A stretch of DNA of 64,000 bases from Roseomonas sp. (GTDB lineage: Bacteria; Pseudomonadota; Alphaproteobacteria; Acetobacterales; Acetobacteraceae), in contig JADCFQ010000005.1 of assembly GCA_020249435.1 (NCBI GenBank), positions 62,001-126,000 of the forward strand. The letters run 5' to 3'. The notes beneath the pieces were generated by a model. It was not told the origin of the DNA. It did no database searches and was given only the letters and a program-made list of their open reading frames with translations. The translations under genes and the position numbers were made by a program. Below, piece after piece: positions 8,255 through 18,048 of this stretch. Numbering within the stretch: the stretch's first letter is position 1; every line of letters begins with the position of its first letter.

Positions 8255-9351
8255 AGAACCTTATCAGAGGTGGGATCAATCAAATGCATCTGATCCATAT
8301 GCGCAATCAGCGATAGCGGCGCGCCAACGGCAGCCGGGGTTGCGGGATCAAGCCGGGCGGAAACTTCCGTGCCGTCAAGCTTGAAATGTACGAGCGTTTC
8401 CATGCCCATGGGCTCAATCACTTCCGGCCTCAGCGTCACAGGGGCGGTATTTGATTTATCTGTCGGCTTGTCATCCGTCAGGTGCTCGGGGCGGATGCCG
8501 AACAGCACATCCTTGCCTGCATGCGCCTGATAGCGTGCAGTGCGTGCCGCTGGCACATCCAGCACAATGCCCTGCGGCAGATGGAGGCGGAGTGCACCAG
8601 ACGCCTGTTCCAGCTTGGCAGGAATGAAATTCATCGAAGGGCTGCCGATGAAGCCGGCCACGAATTTCGTCGCCGGATTGTGATACAGCTCCTGCGGCGG
8701 CCCAACCTGTTCGATAATGCCGTGATTCATCACCACCACGCGGTCCGCCAGCGTCATGGCTTCCACCTGGTCATGGGTCACATAGACCGTGGTGGTATTC
8801 ACGGTCTGATGCACTTTCTTGATTTCCGTGCGCATCTGCACCCGCAGCTTGGCATCAAGATTGGAAAGCGGTTCGTCGAACAGAAACACCTTGGGGTCTC
8901 GCACAATGGCGCGGCCCATCGCCACACGCTGCCGCTGGCCGCCCGAAAGCGCTTTGGGTTTGCGATCCAGCAGCGGCGTAATGTCCAGAATGCGGGCGGC
9001 TTCCTTCACGCGGCGATCAATCTCCGCCTTGGGGAATTTCCGCAGCATCAGGCCGAAGGCCATATTGTCGTACACGCTCATATGCGGATAAAGCGCGTAA
9101 TTCTGGAACACCATGGCAATGTCGCGGTCGCGCGGCGGGATGTCATTCACCACCGTGCCGCCAATCGCGATATCGCCTGAGGTGATTTCCTCCAGCCCCG
9201 CAATCATGCGGAGCGTGGTGGATTTGCCGCAGCCTGAAGGCCCGACCAGCACGACGAATTCATGATCGTCGATTTCAAGGTCAATGCCTTTCACCGCCTG
9301 AACACCGCCTTCATAGGCCTTGACGATTTTGCGAAGCGATACCTGAGCCAT
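8251..9351 (-). CDS. Sugar ABC transporter ATP-binding protein (MalK/UgpC subfamily)
   Basis: A 366-residue ATPase with Walker [10 protein letters not shown] (about residues 37-45), Q-loop [11 protein letters not shown], signature [14 protein letters not shown], Walker [13 protein letters not shown], the switch His in VTHDQVEAM, and a C-terminal TOBE/MalK regulatory domain (from about 240). It energises import of sugars, polyols or glycerol phosphate. Six bases separate it from the permease upstream, and it overlaps the SDR downstream by four bases. Confidence 0.95.
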   Translation of the reverse strand: MAQVSLRKIVKAYEGGVQAVKGIDLEIDDHEFVVLVGPSGCGKSTTLRMIAGLEEITSGDIAIGGTVVNDIPPRDRDIAMVFQNYALYPHMSVYDNMAFGLMLRKFPKAEIDRRVKEAARILDITPLLDRKPKALSGGQRQRVAMGRAIVRDPKVFLFDEPLSNLDAKLRVQMRTEIKKVHQTVNTTTVYVTHDQVEAMTLADRVVVMNHGIIEQVGPPQELYHNPATKFVAGFIGSPSMNFIPAKLEQASGALRLHLPQGIVLDVPAARTARYQAHAGKDVLFGIRPEHLTDDKPTDKSNTAPVTLRPEVIEPMGMETLVHFKLDGTEVSARLDPATPAAVGAPLSLIAHMDQMHLIDPTSDKVL

Positions 9352-9357
9352 GTTCGA

Positions 9358-10257
9358 TCAACCCTTGGTCGCGCCAGCGGTGAGGCCGGCGATGTAATAA
9401 TCCATGAGGAAGGCGTAGACGATCACCGGTGGAAGTGCCGCGAGCAAGGCGCCTGCCGTGATCTGCCCCCAGACGAAAACATCCCCGCGCACCAGCTGCG
9501 ACACAACGCCGATCGTGAGCGGCATCTGATCCGGTGTGGTGATGAAGGCCGTTGGATAGACAAAGGCCGCCCAGGAAACCGTGAAGGCGAAGATCGTGGC
9601 CGCGATAATCCCAGGCAGCGCCACGGGCACGAAGATCTTGAGCAGCATTTGCGGCCAGGTGGCGCCATCAATCAGCGCAGCCTCATCCAATTCCTTGGGG
9701 ATGGAGGCGAAATAGCCAATCATGATCCAGGTGCAGAAGGGCACCGTCAGAGTCGGATAGACCAGCACCAGCCCCCAGATGGAATTGAGCAAGCCAAGCC
9801 CGCCGACAATCTGATAGAGCGGAATGAACAGCAGCGTATCCGGCACCAAATAAGTCAGGAAGACGCCGGTGGCCAAAACCTGGCTGCCCCAGAAACGCAT
9901 GCGCGCCAGTGCGAAGGCCGCCAAGATTGAAATCACCATTGTCAGCGCCACAACCACCAGGGTCACGATCACGCTATTGATGAAGAAGCCCTGGAACAGC
10001 GAATTGGTGATCAGCTCCCAGTAATTCTCCAGCGTGGGATTGCGGACAATCCAGGGATTGCCCTTCTGATCGGCAATCTCGGCACTGGTCTTAAGGCTGG
10101 TGATCAGCATATAGACCGGCGGCGTCAGCAGGATAATCGCTGAAAATATCAGCGAAATATAAGCCCAGATCAGCGCCCAGCGCCGTTCCGAACGAAGCGA
10201 TCCTGCCTTGCCATAAAGGCTCGGCATATCGCGATTGGTTGCCACGGTCGCGGACAT
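9358..10257 (-). CDS. Carbohydrate ABC transporter permease (MalG/UgpE-like)
   Basis: A 299-residue inner-membrane permease with six predicted helices and the EAA loop ELDEAALIDGATWPQMLLKIFVPVALPG that docks on the ATPase. The MalG-type position is supported by the order, with the MalF-type partner just upstream. Its start codon overlaps the partner's stop by one base at 10257. Confidence 0.93.
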   Translation of the reverse strand: MSATVATNRDMPSLYGKAGSLRSERRWALIWAYISLIFSAIILLTPPVYMLITSLKTSAEIADQKGNPWIVRNPTLENYWELITNSLFQGFFINSVIVTLVVVALTMVISILAAFALARMRFWGSQVLATGVFLTYLVPDTLLFIPLYQIVGGLGLLNSIWGLVLVYPTLTVPFCTWIMIGYFASIPKELDEAALIDGATWPQMLLKIFVPVALPGIIAATIFAFTVSWAAFVYPTAFITTPDQMPLTIGVVSQLVRGDVFVWGQITAGALLAALPPVIVYAFLMDYYIAGLTAGATKG

Positions 10258-11219
10258 TACATCTGCTCCTTATTGCGACGGGTGACGCCACGCAGCACAA
10301 AAAAGGCGCAAATGGCAAGGATTGGGAACATGAATAGGCTTACCGCTGCACCGCGCGGGATATTGCCGGATAGGATCCCAACCTGGAACGCATAGGACGC
10401 AAAAACATGCGTCAGGTCACGCGGCCCGCCATTCGTCAGCACGCGCACAATATCGTAATTGGCAAAGGTGACGATCAGGCTGAACAGCACGGTGATGGAA
10501 ATGATATTCGCCATCATTGGCAGGGTTACATAGCGCAGCCGCTGCCAGCTTGTGGCGCCATCAATCGCCGCAGCCTCATAAAGCTGTTCCGGCACGGATT
10601 TCAGCGCCGCCAGATACATGATCATGAAGAAGGGCGCGCCATACCAGACATTGACGATAATGATGGAAAGCCGCGCCCACCATTTCTCGCCCAGCCAAGG
10701 CACTGCCGGAATGCCAAAAACCTGAAACAGCCAATTGATGGATGAATAGGCAGGGTCAAACATCCACCACCAGCCAAGCGTGGAAAGAGCGGGCGGAATG
10801 ACCCAGGGGACCAGCAGCATGCCGCGCCATTTCCGCTGCCCCTTGGACGGGATGTGGTGCAGCATATGCGCGAGCCAAAAGCCGATCAGCGCCTTCAGGA
10901 TCACCGCGGTGATCGCAAAAATACAGGACTGCCAAGCCACCGCCCAGAAGGTTTCGCTTTCGAACAAAATCTCGAAATTGCCGAGCCCGGTCGGCAGCCA
11001 TTCGCCTTCCATAAAGCCAGTCATGCGGCGATTAAGCGTGGAAAGGTAAATCCCGTAGCCCGCTGGATAGGCCACCAAGCCGATCAGCACCACCAGCAAG
11101 GGCGTGGTCATCAGCACGGCAATGGTTGAACGCCGCCTTGCGACGCGTTGCAGGCTGGAAGCACGCCCTGATCCGGGCGCAGAAGGCATAATTGGCGCCG
11201 TGCTGGCGTCAGCGGCCAT
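10257..11219 (-). CDS. Sugar ABC transporter permease (MalF/UgpA-like)
   Basis: A 320-residue permease with a cytoplasmic N-terminus (about 30 residues), six membrane segments and the EAA loop YEAAAIDGATSWQRLRYVTLPMM. It pairs with the MalG-like permease encoded immediately downstream. A 58-base gap containing a terminator-like hairpin separates it from the binding-protein gene, which should lower permease expression relative to the binding protein. Confidence 0.93.
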   Translation of the reverse strand: MAADASTAPIMPSAPGSGRASSLQRVARRRSTIAVLMTTPLLVVLIGLVAYPAGYGIYLSTLNRRMTGFMEGEWLPTGLGNFEILFESETFWAVAWQSCIFAITAVILKALIGFWLAHMLHHIPSKGQRKWRGMLLVPWVIPPALSTLGWWWMFDPAYSSINWLFQVFGIPAVPWLGEKWWARLSIIIVNVWYGAPFFMIMYLAALKSVPEQLYEAAAIDGATSWQRLRYVTLPMMANIISITVLFSLIVTFANYDIVRVLTNGGPRDLTHVFASYAFQVGILSGNIPRGAAVSLFMFPILAICAFFVLRGVTRRNKEQM

Positions 11220-11235
11220 GGTCTGAACCTTTCCT

Positions 11236-11269
11236 GAAAAGAAAGACGGGCGGCGCGGGGCCGCCCGTC
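11236..11269 (-). terminator. Hairpin terminator/attenuator between binding protein and permeases
   Basis: GACGGGCGGC (11245-11254) pairs perfectly with GCCGCCCGTC (11260-11269) across a five-base loop. On the minus strand it is followed by a U-rich run (TTTCTTTTC, complement of 11236-11244). It lies 9 bases after the binding-protein stop and before the permease gene. In ABC operons this arrangement commonly lets some transcription through while making more of the binding protein. Confidence 0.8.
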
Positions 11270-11277
11270 ATGCGCGG

Positions 11278-12633
11278 TTAGCCGCCGCGGCGGATGGTAT
11301 TGAGCTCGCGCTCCACCCAGGTGAGCGCCTGATCCACGGATTCACCACCCTGCACGATACGGGCAATGAGCTTGGTATTCAGGCCCTGATTATACATCTG
11401 CACCGCCATTGCCGCCGGCGCGGGCGCCATGGCGATGGAGGTCTTCGCATTGTGATGCGCGCGCACCGGGTAGTTATAGACAGAACCCACCGGCGGGCCT
11501 TCGGTTTCCCAAACCTTGAAGTCAGACATGCTGGCGAAGGGTGGGATGTCATAGCCATTCGAACCATTGGTCTGGCGTTCCGCCTGCGCACGATCAGACA
11601 GCCATTCCAGGAAGGCCTTGGCCGCGCCCTTGTTGCGGCTGAAATTCCAGATGCCCCAGAAATAGGGCAGATAGGCCGCGAAGCGCCCTTCCGGCCCGGC
11701 GGGCATTGGTACCGTCCAGCAATTTTCCGCAACCTGCGGCGCATCGCGCTTTGCCACCGCCCAGGCAGAGGGTGGGTTGAAGATCAGCGCCGAACGGCCG
11801 GAAATCAATGCGCGGTTATTCCCGCCATCATCCCAGGCCCAGACATCATTGGGCAGGAAGCGGCTGATGCGGGCGCACATTTCCACTGCCGCACGCAGCT
11901 TTGGATTATTGCGCACCGTGATCGTGCCCCGGGCATCCATCATGAAGGCGCCATAGGATTCGAAAAGCGCGCCGACCCAATCCACCGCATCGGTAAAGCT
12001 GCCCATGGGCAGGCCGAAGGGGAAGCCGGCCCGGTGGCAGGCTTCCGCAGCCCGGGCGAAGGTTTCCCAAGTCCAGGTATCGGCGCCGGGGCCGCGCTCA
12101 TTCCTGGCCGGCCACATGGCGCGAATATCAATGCCGGCATGCTGCTGCAGCAGGTCAAACCGCACGCACGAAGGCTTCAACTGCGTGCCGGCCACGGCCG
12201 GGATCGCCACCCAATTCCCTGCGGGCTTGCCGAGATATTCAGCAGCCGGGGTCACGGCGCCATATTTCTGGATCAGGTTGCGCATCACATCATCCACCGG
12301 CTCAAGCATGCGCTGGTGGTTGCTCGGCTCCCAGGTGGGGAAGGACATCAAATCATAGCCTGTGCGCGACTGCGCCTGGGCATTGATGGTCAGCAGGATC
12401 TGGTTGCCGTTGGATGTTACGGTATCCATCTGCACATCAACGCGATTGGCCTGGCCCCATTCGGCGCAAAGCTGGCGCATGATCACATTGCCATTGGGCA
12501 CCCAATGGTCCCAGAAGCCGCAGCGCAGCGTGCCGCCCGTGCCTTGGGCATGGACCATGGGGGCGGAAAGAATGCCCGCCGCTGCCACCCCGGCGCCGGA
12601 GCGCAATAGGGTACGCCTTTTGATTTCTGCCAT
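11278..12633 (-). CDS. Extracellular solute-binding protein, family 1 (sugar ABC transporter)
   Basis: A 451-residue periplasmic receptor. The N-terminus KRRTLLRSGAGVAAAG followed by an AHA-type cleavage region (SAPMVHAQG) looks like a twin-arginine signal. The body has the family 1 features, including aromatic sugar-stacking positions and the FLEWLSD segment near the C-terminus. A near-perfect ribosome site, AAGGAGGAT, precedes ATG 12633, consistent with high expression. It is the first gene of the import operon. The ligand is not identifiable; UgpB/MalE-type sugars or polyols are likely. Confidence 0.92.
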   Translation of the reverse strand: MAEIKRRTLLRSGAGVAAAGILSAPMVHAQGTGGTLRCGFWDHWVPNGNVIMRQLCAEWGQANRVDVQMDTVTSNGNQILLTINAQAQSRTGYDLMSFPTWEPSNHQRMLEPVDDVMRNLIQKYGAVTPAAEYLGKPAGNWVAIPAVAGTQLKPSCVRFDLLQQHAGIDIRAMWPARNERGPGADTWTWETFARAAEACHRAGFPFGLPMGSFTDAVDWVGALFESYGAFMMDARGTITVRNNPKLRAAVEMCARISRFLPNDVWAWDDGGNNRALISGRSALIFNPPSAWAVAKRDAPQVAENCWTVPMPAGPEGRFAAYLPYFWGIWNFSRNKGAAKAFLEWLSDRAQAERQTNGSNGYDIPPFASMSDFKVWETEGPPVGSVYNYPVRAHHNAKTSIAMAPAPAAMAVQMYNQGLNTKLIARIVQGGESVDQALTWVERELNTIRRGG

Positions 12634-12826
12634 AATTCGGATCCTCCTTGCTTATTCGTTGATTGTCGCTTCCCAGACCGATGCCCGGTCAAGGCTTGCG
12701 GCAGGTTAGGCAAGGATTTACGACCTTTGCAACCGGTATTGTGATGCGGGGGGGTCGCCCCGGGCTGGCGCGGCGCCCCAAACTCGGCTTCAACCCCCCT
12801 GACGGGCCAGAACCAGGATAGATGGC

Positions 12827-13777
12827 ATGACGACTTCGCTCCGCGTCGCGGTCCAGATGGACCCGATTGAAACCATCAATATTGATGGCGATTCCACCTT
12901 CGCCCTGATGCTGGAAGCCCAGGCCCGCGGCCATAGGCTTTGGCATTACCATGTGCGCGATTTGGCGCTGCGCGGCGGGCGGGTGACCGCCTGGGCGCGG
13001 CCCATCACGCTTAGGCGCGAATATGGCAACCACTACACCTTCGGGGCAGAGGTGGAACTGGACCTTGGCCGCGATGCCGATGTGGTGCTGATGCGCCAGG
13101 ACCCGCCCTTTGACATGGGCTACATCACGGCCACGCATATTCTGGAACATATCCACCCGAAAACGCTGGTGGTGAATGACCCGGCGCAGGTGCGCAATGC
13201 GCCGGAAAAGCTGTTCGTCACCCATTTCCCGGATTTGATGCCGGTAACGCTGGTGACCGCGGATCGCCGCCGCATCGCGGATTTCCGGGCGGAACATGGC
13301 GACATCATCATCAAACCGCTTTTCGGCAATGGTGGCGCCGGCGTGTTCCATCTGCGTGCCGATGACCCAAACATGAATGCGCTGGTGGAGCTGTTCACCG
13401 AACGTTCCCGCGAACCCCTGATGATCCAGCAATACCTTCCAGCGGTGCGCGAAGGCGATAAGCGCATCATTTTGGTGGATGGCGTCGCCATGGGCGGCAT
13501 CAATCGCGTGCCGGCGGCGGGTGAAGCGCGTTCCAATATGCATGTCGGTGGCCGGCCGGAACCCACCAAGCTGACCGAACGAGAGCGCGAGATTTGCGCA
13601 CGCATCGGGCCTGAATTGAAGGCGCGCGGGATGATTTTTGTCGGCATTGATGTGATTGGTGGCTATCTGACCGAAATCAACGTCACCAGCCCGACCGGCT
13701 TGCAGGAATTGGCGCGCTTTGATGGTGTGTTTCTGGAACGCGCCATCTGGGACGCGATTGAAGCGAAACGGCGCTGA
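12827..13777 (+). CDS. gshB: Glutathione synthase
   Basis: A 316-residue ATP-grasp enzyme that joins glycine to gamma-glutamylcysteine. The N-terminal domain opens with [25 protein letters not shown], the DPPFDMGYI segment is characteristic of GshB, and the ATP-grasp core contains [12 protein letters not shown] and the metal-binding INVTSPTG near the C-terminus. The length is typical. The next gene, a glutathione S-transferase, starts one base after its stop, making a glutathione synthesis/use pair. It diverges from the ABC operon. Confidence 0.96.
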   Translation: MTTSLRVAVQMDPIETINIDGDSTFALMLEAQARGHRLWHYHVRDLALRGGRVTAWARPITLRREYGNHYTFGAEVELDLGRDADVVLMRQDPPFDMGYITATHILEHIHPKTLVVNDPAQVRNAPEKLFVTHFPDLMPVTLVTADRRRIADFRAEHGDIIIKPLFGNGGAGVFHLRADDPNMNALVELFTERSREPLMIQQYLPAVREGDKRIILVDGVAMGGINRVPAAGEARSNMHVGGRPEPTKLTEREREICARIGPELKARGMIFVGIDVIGGYLTEINVTSPTGLQELARFDGVFLERAIWDAIEAKRR

Positions 13778-13778
13778 G

Positions 13779-14411
13779 ATGCTAAAACTTTGGGGCCGCA
13801 CCAATTCGATCAATGTGAAGAAGGTGCTCTGGATGCTCGATGAGATCGGGCAGGCTTATGATCGCGTGGATGCCGGCATGGAACATGGCCGGGTGAATGA
13901 TGCAGATTACCGCGCCATGAACCCGAATGGCCGTGTGCCGACATTGGAAGATGGCGATTTCGTGCTGTGGGAATCGAATAGCGTGCTGCGCTATCTGGCG
14001 ATGAAAGTCCAAAGCCCCCTTTACCCGGCGGACCCGGCAGCGCGTGCTTCGGCGGATCGCTGGATGGATTGGCAGCTTTCCACCCTCGGCCCCGCAGAGC
14101 GCAACCTGTTCTGGGGCCTGGTACGCACCCCGCCCGAAAAGCGCGACATGGCGCAGATTGAAGCGGCAGCCAAGGCCGCCGGCGAATGCTGGGCAATAGT
14201 TGATGCTTGGGTCGCGCGCCATGGCGGGCCATATCTGGATGGCCCCACCATGACCATCGCCGATATTGTTTTGGGCTGTTACGCGCGCCGCTGGTTTGGC
14301 CCGGAAGTCCGCCTGCCTGGCATGCCGGAATTCCCCACCCTGGCGCGCTGGTATGCCAAGCTTGGCGAAAGGCCGGGCTTTCAGCGTTGGATTGCGCCAC
14401 CACTCACCTGA
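13779..14411 (+). CDS. Glutathione S-transferase family protein
   Basis: A 210-residue GST. The thioredoxin-like N-terminal domain (about 1-80) begins MLKLWGRTNSINVKKVLW, with the active-site serine/asparagine region and VPTLEDGDFVLWESNSVLRYL for glutathione binding. The helical C-terminal domain ends FQRWIAPPL. The start at 13779 follows the gshB stop by one base; longer upstream starts would overlap gshB by 60 bases. It probably detoxifies electrophiles; the substrate is unknown. Confidence 0.92.
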   Translation: MLKLWGRTNSINVKKVLWMLDEIGQAYDRVDAGMEHGRVNDADYRAMNPNGRVPTLEDGDFVLWESNSVLRYLAMKVQSPLYPADPAARASADRWMDWQLSTLGPAERNLFWGLVRTPPEKRDMAQIEAAAKAAGECWAIVDAWVARHGGPYLDGPTMTIADIVLGCYARRWFGPEVRLPGMPEFPTLARWYAKLGERPGFQRWIAPPLT

Positions 14412-14425
14412 AGGAGAACCCAACC

Positions 14426-14719
14426 ATGCCCGGCTATCTGATCGCCAATCTGAAAGTCACCGACCCTGAGGGTTTTGACCGCTACCGCGCCGGGGTCCCG
14501 GCCGTGATTGCGCAATATGGCGGGCGCTACGCGGTGCGTGGCGGCACCATGGACCGGCTGGAGAATGCCGAGGGGTTTGATCGCGTGGTGGTGCTGGAAT
14601 TCCCAAGCCTGGATGCCGCACGGGCCTTCTATCACAGCCCTGAATATGCGCCGCTCTTGAAACTGCGGATTGAAACCACGGCAAGCCAGGTGGTGCTGGT
14701 GGATGGGTATTCTCCCTGA
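14426..14719 (+). CDS. DUF1330 domain protein
   Basis: A 97-residue protein of the DUF1330 family, a dimeric alpha/beta-barrel fold. Typical features are MPGYLIANLKVTDPEGF at the start, the GGRYAVRGG turn and the FPSLDAARAFYHSPEY helix. AAGGAG lies eight bases before the ATG. No biochemical role is established for the family. It follows the GST gene with 14 bases between them and likely shares its transcript. Confidence 0.88.
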   Translation: MPGYLIANLKVTDPEGFDRYRAGVPAVIAQYGGRYAVRGGTMDRLENAEGFDRVVVLEFPSLDAARAFYHSPEYAPLLKLRIETTASQVVLVDGYSP

Positions 14720-14802
14720 AACCTCGCATGGCCACAAAAAATCCGCCCGAATCAACCGAATCGCCTTGATCCTGCCACGGTGTCGCGGAAATGTAACATT
14801 CC

Positions 14803-15588
14803 ATGCGACCCTTAATCGGCATCTCCTGCTGCCTAAAACCCTTTGGCATCTTCGGCACGCCCAATCATGCGGCGTCTGACAGCTATATCCGCGTGGTGCG
14901 TGGCCCAGTCGGGGGCACGCCGGTATTGCTGCCGGCGGCGGGGGAGGAAGCCGCGGCCGATTACCTCGCCCATATCAATGGCCTGATCCTGACCGGCAGC
15001 CGGTCCAATGTCTGGCCCGGCCATTATGATGGCCCACCCCATGCCGAGGGCACGCCGGAAGACCAGGAACGCGACGCCACCACCCTGCCCTTGATCCGCG
15101 CCGCCATTGCGGCGGGTATCCCCCTGCTCGCGATTTGTCGCGGCATGCAGGAATTGAATGTGGCGCTTGGCGGCAGCCTGGATCAGCGCGTGCAGGATTT
15201 GCCGGGGCGGATGGATCACTCAACACCATCCGACCAAAAAATCCCGCTGGTGCGCACCGGCAAGGCGCATCTGGTGCGGATTGATGGCGCGGGGGCTTTG
15301 GCCGCCACGCTGACCGCAGCCTCCCGCAGGACAGCGCAGCTTGCGGTGAACTCGCTCCATAATCAGGCGGTGCAGCGCCTGGCGCCGCGCCTAGTGGCGG
15401 AAGGCTGGGCACCGGATGGCACAATTGAAGCGGTGCGGGTGGAAGGCGCGCGCGGCTTTGCTTTGGGCGTGCAATGGCATCCCGAATATGACTGGGAGTG
15501 CGACGCCGATAGCCGCGCGATTTTCGAAGCCTTTGGCCACGCCGCCGCCGCCCATGCCGGGGCGAAGCTCGCCGCCGCGGCGGAGTGA
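14803..15588 (+). CDS. Peptidase C26 / gamma-glutamyl-GABA hydrolase family protein
   Basis: A 261-residue class I glutamine amidotransferase-like hydrolase (PuuD family). The nucleophile Cys lies in PLLAICRGMQELNVALGG, and the catalytic His/Glu pair is in the WHPEYD motif near the C-terminus. The NSLHNQAVQRLAP segment is typical. The family removes gamma-glutamyl groups, for example in putrescine breakdown. Neighbouring gshB and GST genes make a gamma-glutamyl/glutathione link plausible, but this is inference. A strong terminator lies 156 bases downstream. Confidence 0.88.
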   Translation: MRPLIGISCCLKPFGIFGTPNHAASDSYIRVVRGPVGGTPVLLPAAGEEAAADYLAHINGLILTGSRSNVWPGHYDGPPHAEGTPEDQERDATTLPLIRAAIAAGIPLLAICRGMQELNVALGGSLDQRVQDLPGRMDHSTPSDQKIPLVRTGKAHLVRIDGAGALAATLTAASRRTAQLAVNSLHNQAVQRLAPRLVAEGWAPDGTIEAVRVEGARGFALGVQWHPEYDWECDADSRAIFEAFGHAAAAHAGAKLAAAAE

Positions 15589-15744
15589 CGCGGTTTCTTC
15601 ACGCAGGCGTGTCTGTTTTAGGGCTTTGCTTTTTCGTGCAAATGTTCTAAAAAAATCCTTGTCGGCCATGGCTTTGCCGGCGGTCGCGATCCCGGCATCC
15701 CCTGCCGGCTCGCCCGACCTTTCCGATCGGAGAATACAAAGTAG
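15589..15744 (+). other. Non-coding stretch before terminator; possible 3' UTR or small RNA
   Basis: No convincing frame is present. The stretch has an A-rich patch (TTCTAAAAAAATCC, about 15645-15658) and several GC-rich imperfect inverted repeats around GCCGGC (about 15675-15710). It then runs into the strong hairpin terminator at 15745-15775. It could simply be a long 3' UTR of the C26 peptidase gene. Confidence 0.3.
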
Positions 15745-15775
15745 CGCCCGGTCACCCCCCTGACCGGGCGTTTTT
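15745..15775 (+). terminator. Intrinsic terminator
   Basis: CGCCCGGTCA (15745-15754) pairs perfectly with TGACCGGGCG (15761-15770) around a six-C loop, followed by five Ts (15771-15775). It ends plus-strand transcription after the C26 peptidase gene or a small RNA upstream of it. Confidence 0.9.
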
Positions 15776-15907
15776 GTTGGGGTGGAATCTCGGCGCCTCA
15801 GACAGATGCGGCGTCACCCTCAGGTGACACGCAAAGCGCCCGTCCTGCCTTTCGGCAGCCCACGGCAGGGGGTATAGCGGCATGGAATAGCCGAAGGAGT
15901 CGCTCGG

Positions 15908-16594
15908 ATGGTTTCCTATGTCTTCCCGCCACCGCCTGTTGCCGCGCTGCCAATCAAGGGCAGTGATGCGCTTTTCCCGGTGCGGCGGATTTTCTGCGTG
16001 GGCCGCAATTACGCCGAACACGCTATAGAAATGGGCAGCGACCCAACCCGCGAACCGCCCTTCTACTTCACCAAACCGGCTGATTCCGTGGTAATCAATG
16101 GCGCCGATACGCCCTATCCCTCCGTGACCAAATCTCTGCACCATGAAATGGAACTCGTGGTCGCCATCGGGCGCGGCGGGCGCAATATTTCGGTCGCTGA
16201 CGCGCTTTCCCATGTCTGGGGCTATTGCGCCGGCTTGGATATGACCCGCCGCGACATCCAGAATGAGGCGAAAAAGACCGGCCGCCCCTGGGATATGGGC
16301 AAGGGCTTCGACAAATCCGCCCCCATGGGTCTGCTGGTGCCGGCGGCTGGCGTGAACCCGGCCAAGGGCAAGATTGAGCTGAAGGTGAATGGCAAGGTCA
16401 CGCAGACCTCTGACCTCGCCAAGCTGATCTGGTCCGTCCCCGAAGTTATCGCCAATCTGTCGGAGCTGGTGGAACTGGCGCCGGGTGACCTGATCATGAC
16501 GGGCACGCCAGAAGGGGTCGCCGCCGTGGTGCGCGGCGATGTGCTGGAAGGCTTTGTTGAAGGTGTGGGCGATATCCGCACGAAGATCATCTGA
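15908..16594 (+). CDS. Fumarylacetoacetate hydrolase family protein
   Basis: A 228-residue FAH-fold hydrolase of the short, fumarylpyruvate hydrolase-like branch. [15 protein letters not shown], the metal-binding [11 protein letters not shown] (His-Glu...Glu), [13 protein letters not shown] and [15 protein letters not shown] are all family signatures. The family cleaves C-C bonds of acylpyruvates or decarboxylates oxaloacetate. AAGGAG precedes the ATG. No aromatic-pathway partners are adjacent, so the true substrate is open. Confidence 0.88.
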   Translation: MVSYVFPPPPVAALPIKGSDALFPVRRIFCVGRNYAEHAIEMGSDPTREPPFYFTKPADSVVINGADTPYPSVTKSLHHEMELVVAIGRGGRNISVADALSHVWGYCAGLDMTRRDIQNEAKKTGRPWDMGKGFDKSAPMGLLVPAAGVNPAKGKIELKVNGKVTQTSDLAKLIWSVPEVIANLSELVELAPGDLIMTGTPEGVAAVVRGDVLEGFVEGVGDIRTKII

Positions 16595-16611
16595 TCCGCG
16601 TGCGCGCCTGA

Positions 16612-18015
16612 ATGGCCAAGGATCGCAGCCGCTTTGTCTGCCAGGCCTGCGGGGCAGTCAGCCCCAAATGGCAGGGGCGCTGCGATGCCTGTGGCGATTG
16701 GAATACGCTGATCGAGGAAACCACCGCCCCGCGCGGTCCCGGCCCCGCCGCCAAGACCGCTGGCGGGCGCCGCGTTGAATTTGTCGGCCTGAAGGGGGAA
16801 AGCGCGCCCCCGCCGCGCATCGTCACCGGCATTGCGGAACTGGACCGCGTTTTGGGCGGCGGTTTCGTGCCCGCTTCCGCCGTGCTGGTGGGCGGCGACC
16901 CCGGCATCGGCAAATCCACCATATTGTTGCAAGCGGCGGCGCGATTGGCCTCTGGCGGGCGGCGGGTGCTGTATATCTCGGGCGAAGAAGCGGTGGAGCA
17001 GGTCCGGCTGCGCGCCGCCAGGCTTGGGCTTTCCGATAGCCCGATGGAATTGGCGGCTGCCTCGGCCTTGCGCGATATCGGCGCCAGCCTGGAACAGGAA
17101 AGCGATGCCGCGCTGGTGGTGATGGATTCGATCCAGACCGTTTGGCTGGATGCGCTGGATTCCGCGCCGGGGACAGTCGCGCAGGTGCGCGCTTGCGCAG
17201 CTGAGCTGATCCGCTTGGCGAAATCGCGCGGCTTTGCGCTGGTGCTGGTCGGGCATGTCACCAAGGAAGGCACGCTGGCTGGGCCGCGTGTGCTGGAGCA
17301 TATGGTGGATGCCACGCTCTATTTCGAAGGCGATCGCGGGCATCAATTCCGCATCCTGCGCGCAGTGAAGAACCGCTTTGGCGCGACGGATGAAATCGGC
17401 GTTTTCGAAATGACCGATCGCGGCCTGGTTGAAGTGGCCAATCCCTCGGCACTGTTTTTGGCGGAACGCCGCGGCAATGTCTCAGGCTCCGCCGTATTCG
17501 CCGGGATTGAAGGCACGCGCCCGGTGCTGGTGGAGATTCAGGCGCTGCTCTCGCCATCTTCGGGCGGGTCGCCGCGCCGGCAGGTGGTGGGCTGGGATTC
17601 CGGGCGGCTTTCCATGCTGCTCGCGGTGTTGGAAGCGCGATGTGGCCTCAGCCTCGGCCAGAATGATGTCTATCTGAACATCGCGGGCGGCTTGCGCATC
17701 ACCGAGCCAGCGGCGGATTTGGCGGTCGCGGCGGCTTTGGTCTCGGCGGCGACGGATCGGCCCACGGATTCAGGTGCGGTGTACTTTGGCGAGGTCGGGC
17801 TTTCGGGTGAGGTGCGGCAGGTTTCTCAGGCTGATTCGCGCCTCAGGGAAGCAGCGAAGCTCGGCTTTACCGCCGCCACCCTACCCCGGCGCATTGCACG
17901 CGGCGGGCGCGCGGCGGCGGCGCCGGAAGGGTTGGGGCTTTCGGAAATCGGCCATTTGACCGATCTGGTGGCGCGCTTTGCCGAAAAGACCCTGCCGGCG
18001 CGTGGCAAGGCGTGA
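16612..18015 (+). CDS. radA: DNA repair protein RadA (Sms)
   Basis: A 467-residue RecA-like branch-migration helicase. The N-terminal zinc finger is CQAC...CDACGDW (about residues 10-30), Walker A is GGDPGIGKST (about 98-107), the family-specific KNRFG motif follows near 250, and a Lon-like C-terminal domain covers about 290-455. It helps process recombination intermediates. Eighteen bases follow the FAH gene stop and the ribosome site is weak. Confidence 0.96.
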   Translation: MAKDRSRFVCQACGAVSPKWQGRCDACGDWNTLIEETTAPRGPGPAAKTAGGRRVEFVGLKGESAPPPRIVTGIAELDRVLGGGFVPASAVLVGGDPGIGKSTILLQAAARLASGGRRVLYISGEEAVEQVRLRAARLGLSDSPMELAAASALRDIGASLEQESDAALVVMDSIQTVWLDALDSAPGTVAQVRACAAELIRLAKSRGFALVLVGHVTKEGTLAGPRVLEHMVDATLYFEGDRGHQFRILRAVKNRFGATDEIGVFEMTDRGLVEVANPSALFLAERRGNVSGSAVFAGIEGTRPVLVEIQALLSPSSGGSPRRQVVGWDSGRLSMLLAVLEARCGLSLGQNDVYLNIAGGLRITEPAADLAVAAALVSAATDRPTDSGAVYFGEVGLSGEVRQVSQADSRLREAAKLGFTAATLPRRIARGGRAAAAPEGLGLSEIGHLTDLVARFAEKTLPARGKA

Positions 18016-18048
18016 CGCGCCAGCCCGCCAGGGCTATAGGGTCCAGCG

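Noticed and set aside
11452-12609. Plus-strand frame of 385 codons
   Set aside because: It is antisense to the sugar-binding protein gene, which has a signal peptide, strong ribosome site and family features.
12689-13813. Minus-strand frame of 374 codons
   Set aside because: It is antisense to glutathione synthase; the sense frame has all ATP-grasp motifs.
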